The position numbers and the translations under genes are program-made. From positions 1 through 34,352 of the forward strand of contig CAZEFK010000061.1 of assembly GCA_964511405.1 (NCBI GenBank): a DNA stretch of 34,352 nucleotides, in the 5' to 3' direction. The stretch's first letter is position 1. The number at the start of each line of letters is the position of its first letter. Shown here piece by piece: positions 8,136 to 16,000 of this stretch. Below the pieces are notes generated by a model. It did not search any database. It worked only from the letters and a program-made list of their open reading frames with translations, and was not told where the DNA came from. The DNA comes from CAZEFK01 sp964511405. Lineage in GTDB: Bacteria; Pseudomonadota; Alphaproteobacteria; Elsterales; Elsteraceae.

Positions 8136-9725
8136 ATGCATCCTTCGGCAGAGGACCAATTGGCGCTCGTCCAGTTGTTCCAATCCTCGGGCGATTGGGC
8201 AACGGCACGTGTGCTTGCAGACGCATTGGTGCAGGCCCTTGGCGCGGATCCGAGCCGAATGCGCATGGTCGCGCTTTCCGCCTTGGCGCAGGTGCTGACC
8301 AGGGCGCCGCTCGGGCGATCGGACCTGGACCGGGCGGAACGCCTGTTCAGCGAGAGTCTGGCCATCAGCCGATGGCTTGTCACGCGTGGGGACGGGGCGA
8401 TGGCGCGTCGCGACTTGGCCATTGCGATCGACAATGTCGCGAAGGCCGCGTGCGCCCGTGGCGACCTGGCATCGGCCGAACGGCTGTTCGACGAAAGTCT
8501 CCAGATTCGGCGGACGCTGGCCGAGGAGCTTGGTACACCCGAGGCGCAGGCGGATCTGACGATCGCTTTGCACAACGTGGGGCGCGTCGCCTGCGCCTGG
8601 GGCGACCTGGCGGCGGCGGAGCCGCTTTTCCGGGAGAGCCTGAAGATCAGCAGGGCGCTGGCCGAGGCGCTGGGCACGCCCGCGGCGCGACGCGACCTCG
8701 TGATCGCTCTGAACAACATGACCGCCATTGCGCAACACCAGGGCGATCTCGAAGCCGCGCAGCGACTGATCGATGGAAGCCTGGAGATCGTCCGGGCGTT
8801 GGCCGACGAAGTACGCACGTTTGAGAGCCAGCGTGATCTCGCGGTGACCCTGACCAGCGTCGGCGGCATCGCGCGCGACGCCGGCGACTGGGCGTCGGCT
8901 GAGCGGTCATTCGCAGAGAGCCTGGCCATCTGCCGCGACTTGGCGTTGGCGCTGGGGACCCCCGAGGCCCGCCGTGATGTCGTCGTCGCGGCGGGCAACG
9001 TGGCGGAACTCGCCCGTACCCGCGGCGACCTTGTATCGGCTGAACGGCTGTTGGCCGAGAACCTTGATGTCAACCGGGCCTTGGCCGCCGAGTTCAACAC
9101 CCCGGAGGCCCGCCGGGACCTTTCGCTCGCGCTGGCCAATCTGGCAGACGTCGTGCAGGCGCGTGGCGCCCCGGCCGAGGCGGGTCGGCTGTTCGAGGAA
9201 AGCCTGGATATCAGGCTGGCTCTCGCCGACGAGCTGCGGACGCTGCAAGCCCTGCGGGATGTGTCGGCCCTGCTCGGCAAGATGGCCAATACCGCGCTCC
9301 GCAATGGTGATCTTACGTCAGCTGAGCGCCGGCTCGGCGAAGCGCTGACGATCGCCCGCAGGACCGCCTCGGACTTCGGCACTCCGGAAGCGCGGCGCGA
9401 GATGTACAATGCCCTGTTACGACTTGCTCAGCTGTTGATGAGGCGCGGCGATCGCGCTGCGGCAGCGGTCGACATGCTCGACCAATGCCGGCGCGGTGTC
9501 CTCGAGTTGCAGCGAACGACGCCGATGGTCGAGCTGAACCGGGACCTCGCGATCATACACATGAACCTGGCCGCGATCGCGGAGGCGCGCGGCGATCGCA
9601 TCGGCGCCAAGGCGGCCTTCGCCGCTGCGCGAGCTTCGGCCGAAGCCCTTGCGCGGGTCCGGCCGATGTCGGAGGCCGCGACCATTCTGGCCGATGCGAC
9701 GGCTGGGCTCGCCCGCCTCCGGTAG
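8136..9725 (+). CDS. Tandem 47-residue TPR-like repeat protein
   Basis: 529 residues with no signal peptide or membrane helix, so probably cytoplasmic. From about residue 73 it is almost entirely a tandem repeat of exactly 47 residues. Copies start at bases 8352, 8493, 8634, 8775, 8916, 9057, 9198 and 9339, and a degenerate ninth at about 9480 has a one-residue insertion. The consensus is roughly ESLxIxRALAxELGTPEARR, then DLxxALxNVGxxAxxxGDLxxAERLF. The GDLxxAERLFxESL part resembles a TPR helix pair; the unit is longer than the 34-residue TPR and nearer to kinesin-light-chain-type repeats. The likely role is a protein-protein scaffold. GGAG at 8125-8128 fits the ATG at 8136; another ATG at 8132 is out of frame. 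Base composition looks a little less GC-rich than its neighbours by eye (not counted). Confidence 0.85.
   Translation: MHPSAEDQLALVQLFQSSGDWATARVLADALVQALGADPSRMRMVALSALAQVLTRAPLGRSDLDRAERLFSESLAISRWLVTRGDGAMARRDLAIAIDNVAKAACARGDLASAERLFDESLQIRRTLAEELGTPEAQADLTIALHNVGRVACAWGDLAAAEPLFRESLKISRALAEALGTPAARRDLVIALNNMTAIAQHQGDLEAAQRLIDGSLEIVRALADEVRTFESQRDLAVTLTSVGGIARDAGDWASAERSFAESLAICRDLALALGTPEARRDVVVAAGNVAELARTRGDLVSAERLLAENLDVNRALAAEFNTPEARRDLSLALANLADVVQARGAPAEAGRLFEESLDIRLALADELRTLQALRDVSALLGKMANTALRNGDLTSAERRLGEALTIARRTASDFGTPEARREMYNALLRLAQLLMRRGDRAAAAVDMLDQCRRGVLELQRTTPMVELNRDLAIIHMNLAAIAEARGDRIGAKAAFAAARASAEALARVRPMSEAATILADATAGLARLR
8352..9479 (+). repeat. Eight in-gene tandem repeats of 141 bp
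   Basis: Eight successive units of exactly 141 bases (47 codons), phased by a Glu/Gly-Ser/Ala-Leu codon triplet at the start of nearly every unit. No length variation was seen over eight units, although the DNA sequences have drifted apart. The units are conserved at protein rather than DNA level, so this is an old expansion rather than a recent one. Confidence 0.85.
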
Positions 9726-9744
9726 ATTCCAGCGTGGGCTCGGC

Positions 9745-11079
9745 TTACGCCCCGCCCGCCTCGTCGTAGCGGCGGCGCTTGCGCCATAGCGTCGAGGTGT
9801 CGATGCCCAGGATCCGGGCTGCATCCTCCAGGGTCTCGGTGCGCGCGACGACCCGGCGGATGTGCTCGCGCTCGATCTCGTCCAGGGTGAGGGCGTCGCC
9901 GACGCCGACGGCCGGCGCCGGCGCAGCCGCGGCGCCCGGCAGCAGCTCGGCCCCGATGACGCGGCCGGGCGCCAGCACCGCGGCGCGCTGGATGGCGTTC
10001 TCCAGCTCGCGCACATTGCCGGGCCAGCCATAGGCGAGCAGGGCGCGCTCGGCGGTCTCGTCGAAATCCAGCGAGGGCCCCCCGGCGCGGCGGCTGGCCT
10101 CGGCCAGGAAGCGGCGGGCCAGGCCGACGATGTCCTCGGGCCGGTCGCGCAGCGGCGGCAGCTCGACCTCGATCACGTTCAGCCGGTAGAGCAGGTCGCG
10201 CCTGAATCGGCCGGCCGCCACTTCGGTGTCGAGCTCGCGGTTGGTGGCGGCCACGATCCGGACGTCGGCATGGCGGGTGCGCGTCTCGCCGACCCGCTCG
10301 AACGCCTTCTCCTGCAGGAAGCGCAGGAGCTTGGCCTGCATGGCCGGGGCGATCTCGGTGATCTCGTCCAGGAACAGGGTCCCGCCCTCGGCTGCCTCGA
10401 CCCGGCCGGCCTCGTCGCGCACCGCGCCGGTGAAGGCGCCCTTGGCGTGGCCGAACAGCTCGGACGCCAGCAGCTCCTCGGACAGGGTCGGGCAGTTGAC
10501 CACCACGAACGGGCGCGCGGCGCGGGCGCTCCAGCCGTGGAGGGCGCGCGCCACCATGCCCTTGCCGGTGCCGCTCTCGCCCTTCAGCAGCACCGGCACG
10601 TCGCTGGCGGCGGTGCGGCGGATGATGCCCAGGCACTGGCGCATGCGCGGATTGGCCGACTCGATGTCCGGGGCCGTTCTGCCTTCGGCGGCGTGGGCCC
10701 GCCGGGCGATCGCTTGATCCACGCGCCGGCGCAGCTCGACCGGAGTGAACGGCTTCAGCAGGTAGTCCTCGGCGCCGCGCTTGATCGCCTCGACCGCGGT
10801 GTCGACGGTGGCGTAGGCGGTGAACAGGATCACCGGCATGTCCGGGGCGATCGCGAGCATCTGGGGCAGCAGGTCCAGGCCGCTGACCCCGCCGAAGCGC
10901 AGGTCCAGGAGCGCCAGGTCATGGCTGCCGCGGCGGAGCGCCGCGAGAGCGGCGTCGGCGGTGCCGGCCTGGGTCACGGCGTAGCCGCTGCCCTCCAGGC
11001 ACATCTTGACCATCGCCCGGATGTTCTTCTCGTCGTCGGCCACCAGCACCCGGCGGGGCGGGGCAGGGGAATGGGTCAT
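9745..11079 (-). CDS. Sigma-54-dependent response regulator (NtrC type)
   Basis: 444 residues from ATG 11079. The receiver domain (about 10-122) has the acidic pair Asp15-Asp16, the phospho-acceptor Asp59 (LALLDL) and Lys109. The AAA+ domain (about 140-375) has Walker A GESGTGKG at 167-174, the sigma-54 contact loop GAFTGA at 214-219, and Walker B LFLDE at 235-239. A Fis-type helix-turn-helix at about 400-440 reads DAARILGIDTSTLWRK. It should therefore activate sigma-54 promoters when phosphorylated. No kinase gene is adjacent; the nearest orphan kinase is the one in the kdp operon, and the large hybrid kinase lies beyond htpG. A longer GTG start at 11106 is possible but would place codons over the candidate htpG promoter. 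It diverges from htpG. Confidence 0.93.
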   Translation of the reverse strand: MTHSPAPPRRVLVADDEKNIRAMVKMCLEGSGYAVTQAGTADAALAALRRGSHDLALLDLRFGGVSGLDLLPQMLAIAPDMPVILFTAYATVDTAVEAIKRGAEDYLLKPFTPVELRRRVDQAIARRAHAAEGRTAPDIESANPRMRQCLGIIRRTAASDVPVLLKGESGTGKGMVARALHGWSARAARPFVVVNCPTLSEELLASELFGHAKGAFTGAVRDEAGRVEAAEGGTLFLDEITEIAPAMQAKLLRFLQEKAFERVGETRTRHADVRIVAATNRELDTEVAAGRFRRDLLYRLNVIEVELPPLRDRPEDIVGLARRFLAEASRRAGGPSLDFDETAERALLAYGWPGNVRELENAIQRAAVLAPGRVIGAELLPGAAAAPAPAVGVGDALTLDEIEREHIRRVVARTETLEDAARILGIDTSTLWRKRRRYDEAGGA

Positions 11080-11089
11080 GCCAAGCGCC

Positions 11090-11116
11090 TTGAAATCCGG
11101 CCGCACGCTGAATAAT
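11090..11116 (+). promoter_or_regulatory. Candidate htpG promoter
   Basis: A -35-like TTGAAA (11090-11095) and a -10-like AATAAT (11111-11116) are separated by 15 bases, and the htpG ATG follows about 40 bases later. CTTGAAA also matches the -35 of heat-shock sigma-32 promoters, which would suit htpG, but a matching CCCCAT -10 is not seen at the right distance. It is one of very few AT-rich spots in this region. Confidence 0.5.
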
Positions 11117-11122
11117 TCAGCG
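11106..11122. promoter_or_regulatory. 17-bp perfect palindrome, operator-like
   Basis: CGCTGAAT-A-ATTCAGCG: two perfect 8-bp arms around one central base. It covers the likely -10 of htpG and lies 27 bases upstream of the response regulator start. Its AT-rich core and position between divergent genes suggest a binding site for a dimeric regulator, perhaps the Fis-domain regulator itself. It is not a CIRCE element. Confidence 0.55.
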
Positions 11123-11157
11123 CCAGCCTGTCATCCATAACATGGGGTTGCCGATCC

Positions 11158-13074
11158 ATGGCCGTCGAGAGCCGTCCGTTCCAGGCGGAAGTCAGCCGTC
11201 TGCTCGATATCGTCGCCCACTCGCTGTACAGCGACCGTGACATATTCCTGCGGGAGCTGATCTCCAACGCTTCGGACGCTTGCGACCGGCTGCGCTATCG
11301 CAGCTTGACCGAGCCTGGCCTGGCCGGCCCGGCGGCCCACCGGATCGTGATCTCTCCCGATGCCGCCGCGCGCACCCTCACGATCGAAGACACCGGCGAC
11401 GGCATGGACGAGGCCGAGCTGGCGGAGAACCTGGGCACCATCGCCCGCTCCGGCACGGCCCGCTTCCTGGAGCAGATGAAAGCCCGCGCCGAATCGGCGG
11501 GAGCCGACACGGGCGGCAAGGCCGACTCGGGCGGCAAGGCCGACCTGTCGCTGATCGGCCAGTTCGGCGTCGGCTTCTATTCGGCCTTCATGGTCGCCGA
11601 CACGGTCACGGTGACCAGCCGCAAGGCCGGCGGCGACCAGGCCTTCACCTGGGAATCGGACGGCCGCACCGGCTACACCATCGCGCCCGGCCAGCGCGAC
11701 GCGGCCGGCACCACGATCTGCCTGCATCTGCGCGAGGACGCCGGCGACTACACCAGCCCTGACCGGCTGCGCGCCATCGTGCGCAAATATTCCGACCATA
11801 TCGCCCTGCCGATCGTCCTCAAGGACGGCGACACGGAAGACACGCTGAACAGCGCCTCGGCCCTGTGGTCGCGGTCCAAAAGCGAGGTCACGCCCGAGCA
11901 GACCCTGCAGTTCTACCGGCATCTGGCGCCGGGTGTCGACGAACCGTTCGCCACCGTCCATGTCCGGGCCGAGGGCGCGCTGGAATATTCAAGCCTGTTG
12001 TTCGTACCCGGCGCCAAGCCGTTCGACCTGTTCAACCCGGACCGCCGGCACGGCGTGAAGCTGTATGTGCGCCGGGTCTTCATCACCGAGGGCGTCGAGG
12101 GGCTGATCCCGGGCTATCTGCGGTTCGTCAAGGGCGTGGTCGACAGCAGCGACCTGCCGCTCAACGTCAGCCGCGAGATGCTGCAGAACAATCCGCTCCT
12201 GTCCAAGATCCGCTCGAACCTGGTCAAGAAGGTGCTGGCCGAGCTGGACAAGAAGTCGAGCGACGACGGCTACAACACGTTCTGGGACAATTTCGGCGCC
12301 GTGCTGAAGGAAGGGCTGTACGAGGACTTCGAGAACCGCGACCTGTTGTTCAAGCTGGCGCGCTTCCGCAGCTCGACCGCCGAAGGCCTGATCACGCTCG
12401 ACAGCTACATCGAGCGCATGAAGCCGGGACAGGCGGCGATCTACACCATCTCGGGCGAGTCGGCGGAAGCGCTGCTCGCGAGCCCGCAGCTCGAAGGCTT
12501 CAAGGCCAAGGGGGTCGAGGTCCTGCTGCTGACCGATCCGATCGACGAATTCTGGATGCCATCGGTCGGCAGCTACAAGGACAAGCCGTTCCGGTCGGTG
12601 ACCCGCAGCGGCGATGACCTGGCCAAGATCGAGGGCGGGCCGGCCGAGCCGGCCGACCCCGCGGCCGAAGGCGAGGTCGCCAAGCTGGTGGCGCTGTTCA
12701 AGCTGACCCTGGGCGACGAGGTCAAGGACGTGCGCACGTCGGTGCGCCTGACCGACAGCGCGGTGTGCCTGGCCGCCGACGCCGGCGACATGGACATGCG
12801 ATTGGAGAAGCTGCTGCGCCAGCACCGGCAGATCGACAGCGCGGCCAAGCGGGTGCTCGAGGTCAATCCGCGCCACCCGCTGATCCGCGGCCTGGCGCAG
12901 CAGATCGGCAAGGGCGACGACGACAGCCTGGGCGAGGCCGCAAAGCTGCTGCTCGACCAAGCCCGGATCATCGAGGGCGAGCCGTTGCCGGACCCCGCCG
13001 GCTTTGCCCGCCGGCTGGCGGCTGCACTCGCGCGCGGCCTGCCCGGGCCAGGGCCTGCCAACCTGGCGGCTTAG
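11158..13074 (+). CDS. htpG: Molecular chaperone HtpG (bacterial Hsp90)
   Basis: 638-residue Hsp90, a normal length. The N-terminal GHKL ATPase has FLRELISNASDACDRLR (catalytic Glu and Mg-binding Asn), DTGDGMDEAEL and the lid motif GQFGVGFYSAFMVAD. The middle domain has the RRVFITEG and LPLNVSRE motifs, the latter carrying the Arg that contacts ATP. The C-terminal dimerisation domain ends near residue 620. It refolds or matures client proteins under stress. An 18-bp tandem duplication (11503-11544) gives ADTGGK-ADSGGK-AD at residues 116-129, in the linker just before the lid. The last codons interlock with the stop of the convergent hybrid kinase gene. Confidence 0.97.
   Translation: MAVESRPFQAEVSRLLDIVAHSLYSDRDIFLRELISNASDACDRLRYRSLTEPGLAGPAAHRIVISPDAAARTLTIEDTGDGMDEAELAENLGTIARSGTARFLEQMKARAESAGADTGGKADSGGKADLSLIGQFGVGFYSAFMVADTVTVTSRKAGGDQAFTWESDGRTGYTIAPGQRDAAGTTICLHLREDAGDYTSPDRLRAIVRKYSDHIALPIVLKDGDTEDTLNSASALWSRSKSEVTPEQTLQFYRHLAPGVDEPFATVHVRAEGALEYSSLLFVPGAKPFDLFNPDRRHGVKLYVRRVFITEGVEGLIPGYLRFVKGVVDSSDLPLNVSREMLQNNPLLSKIRSNLVKKVLAELDKKSSDDGYNTFWDNFGAVLKEGLYEDFENRDLLFKLARFRSSTAEGLITLDSYIERMKPGQAAIYTISGESAEALLASPQLEGFKAKGVEVLLLTDPIDEFWMPSVGSYKDKPFRSVTRSGDDLAKIEGGPAEPADPAAEGEVAKLVALFKLTLGDEVKDVRTSVRLTDSAVCLAADAGDMDMRLEKLLRQHRQIDSAAKRVLEVNPRHPLIRGLAQQIGKGDDDSLGEAAKLLLDQARIIEGEPLPDPAGFARRLAAALARGLPGPGPANLAA
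11503..11544 (+). repeat. htpG: 18-bp tandem duplication inside htpG
   Basis: Two 18-base copies (11503-11520 and 11521-11538) differ at one base and are followed by a third partial copy of six bases. They add a Gly/Lys/Asp-rich hexapeptide repeat to the protein without breaking the frame. Confidence 0.85.
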
Positions 13075-16000
13075 GGCGCCGGGCCGGCATCGCCCTGCCT
13101 GGCCGCCGCGGCCAGCGCCGAGAGCGAGGCGCGGCGGAGCGGACGCAGCGCGGCGATCCTTTGGGCAAGGTCGGCTGAGCGGGCCGTTGCCGCGGCCTCT
13201 TCGATCGCCGCGGCGGCAGCGCACAGGCGACCGAGCCCGAGCGCGCCGGCGGCGCTGCGCAGGCGGTGCGCGTCAGCGGCGATGGCCGTGCGGTCGCCGG
13301 CGGTGATGGCGGCATCCAACGTGGCAAGGGTCGCGCGCGACGCCCGGTGGAAGACCTGGGCCAGCCGGACCAGCCGGTCCAAGCCCAGCGCCTCGTGCCC
13401 CAATCTCAGAAAGTCCAGGTCGATCAGGCCGTCGGCCTGCAGCGCCGCGGCCGGGGCCACCGCGCCGGGCCGCTCCAGGGCCTCCCTCAGGGCCTCCAAG
13501 GCCAGCGGCTTGGTCACCATTCCGTCCATTCCGGCGGCGGCCGCGCGCGCGGCGCTTTCGCCGGTGACGTCGGCGGTGATGGCCAGGACCCGGACGGCCG
13601 TCCGCGAGGAGTCCGCGCCGGCGCGCAGGTGCCGGGTCGCGGCGATGCCGTCCAGGCCGGGCATGTGCAGGTCCATCAGCACGACGTCGAAATCCGCGGC
13701 GGCGGCCAAAGCCAGGCCGGCTTCGGCGCCGTCGGCCAGGGTCGCGCGATGGCCGAGCCGGCCGAGCAGGCCGGCCGCGACCTCGCGGTTCACGGCCTCG
13801 TCGTCGATCACCAGGACCGAGAGGCGGGGCCCGTGCGGCGCGGCCGGATCGCGTGGCGCGGCTGGCGCCGGCATGGCCGCGCACACCGTGATCGGCACGC
13901 TCATCCGGAAGGTGCTGCCGGCGCCGAGCACGCTCTCGACCGTAAGATCGCCGCCCATGCGCTCGGCGATGCGACGGCAGATCGCCAAGCCCAGGCCGGT
14001 GCCTCCGAACCGGCGGGCGATGGTGTCGTCGGCCTGAACGAACGCGTCGAAGATCGCCGCTTGCATGTCGGGCGCGATGCCGATGCCGGTATCGGCCACG
14101 GCGACCACGAGGCAGGGCGGCGCGAAGCGCGCCTCGACCCGGACGCTGCCGCTGGGCGTGAACTTGACGGCATTGCCGACCAGGTTCAGCAGCATGCGGC
14201 TCAGGCGCACCGGATCGGTGCGGACGTAGGTCGGCAGGTCCGGCGCCAGCGCCAGATCGAGCGCCACGCCCTTGGCTGCCGCCTGCGGGCGCAGCGGCTC
14301 GATGGCATGAGTGAGGAGCCGGTGGAGGTCGGCATCCTCCAGCGCCAGGACATCGCCGCCGGCATTCAGGTGCTCGAAATCCAGGATGCTGTCGATCAGG
14401 CTGCGCAGCGTCCGCCCGGAGTCCTCGGCGACGTGCAGGTAGCGGCGCTGCTGCTCGCTGAGATCCTCGAGTTCGAGCATCTGGAGCATGCCCAGCAGGC
14501 CGTTGAGCGGCGTGCGGACTTCGTGGCTGACCACCGCCATGAACCGGGACTTGGCGCGGGTCGCGGCTTCCGCGGCGTCACGCCCGGCGACCGCGGCGGC
14601 GTGGGCCAGGGTCAACTCGGCGGTCTGCTCGGTGACCTGGCGTTCCAGCTGACGCTGGCGGTGGCGCAGCATCGCCGTGCGGAGCTGCATCAGGCCGCCG
14701 ATGGCCGCCAGGCCCAACGCTGCCTCGACGATCCGTACCCACAGCCTCTGGTACCAAGCCGGCCGCACTTCGACGGCGATCCGCAGCGGCGGCTCGGTCC
14801 AGCTGCCGTCGCGGTTGGATCCCCGGATCTCCAGCTGATAGTGGCCGGGCGGGACGTTGGTGTAGGTGGCCAGGCGGTGGCCGGCGTCGGTCGCCACCCA
14901 GCCGGAATCGAAGCCGTCCAGCCGATAGGCGTAGCGGTTGCGCTCGGGCGCCGAATAGTCGAGGGCGGCGAACTCCACCTGGAAGCTTCTGTCCCCGGGC
15001 CGCACGATGATCGGCGCCGCCGCCGGCCGCACCGTGGCGCCCACCTGTACGCCGGTCACCGCCACCGGCGGCTGGTAGCGCCAGGGTGTCGCCGGCAGCG
15101 GCCGGATGGCCGTCAGCCCGCCGAAGCCGCCGAACAGCAGGGTGCCGTCGGGCAGCCGGGCCCCCGAGCCGGCCCAATAGGTGCGGATCCATGCGCCTTC
15201 CGCCTCGCCGAGGCTGCGCGCGGTCAACCGGTCGGGGTCGATCACCGCGAGGCCGCCGCCGGTGCCCGCCCAGATGCTGCCCTGCGCGTCTTCCAGCAGG
15301 ACGGTCACGGTGTCGTGCGGCAGGCCGTCGGACAGTCCGATCCGACGGAACCGGGGGGGACCCGGTTCGGACGGATCCATCACGCCGATGCCGGCTGGGG
15401 TCGCCACCCACAGCCGGCCGCGGCGATCCTCGATCATGCTGTTGACGTCGTCGTCCGGCAGGCTGCCGCGGTCGGCCGGATCGTGCAGGAACCGCCGGAA
15501 TCCGCCGCCGTCGGCATCCAGCACATTCAGGCCGTGCCAGGTGCCGACCCACAGCCGGTGCTCGCGGTCGCGCATCAGCGCGAACACTGCGTTGTCGCTC
15601 AAGCTGCGCGGATCGCCCGGATCGTGGCGCCATCGCCGAACGCGCCCGGCGTCCGCCGCGTCGCCCAAGCCTGTGGACGCAAGCCCGGCGGCGGTTCCGA
15701 TCCACATGCGATCGCCATCCGCCAGCAAGGCGGTGATGCCGGCATCGCCCAGTGCCGGGACGGGCCGGACGGTACCCGTCGTGTCGGCGTGATAGAGGCC
15801 GTGCGCGGTGCCGATCCACAGCGCGCCGTCGGCGGTTGGCGCGATCGCCTGGACGACGCCGGCGTCCGGCGACGGATGGATCTCGGCGACCCGTCCGGCC
15901 ACAGGATCGATGAGGGCAAGCCCTTCGCCGCGGAATCCCAGCCAGGCCCCGCCGTCGGCGCCCACGGCCAGGGCGCGCACGTCCTTGCCCAAGAGGCTGT

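Noticed and set aside
8352..9479. The 141-bp repeats as a mobile or minisatellite DNA element
   Set aside because: The units match at protein level but differ widely at DNA level and keep the reading frame, so they are protein repeats.
11080..11106. Longer GTG start (11106) for the sigma-54 regulator
   Set aside because: The extra nine residues precede the receiver domain without similarity and would overlap the palindrome and the htpG -35. ATG 11079 is preferred, though not proved.
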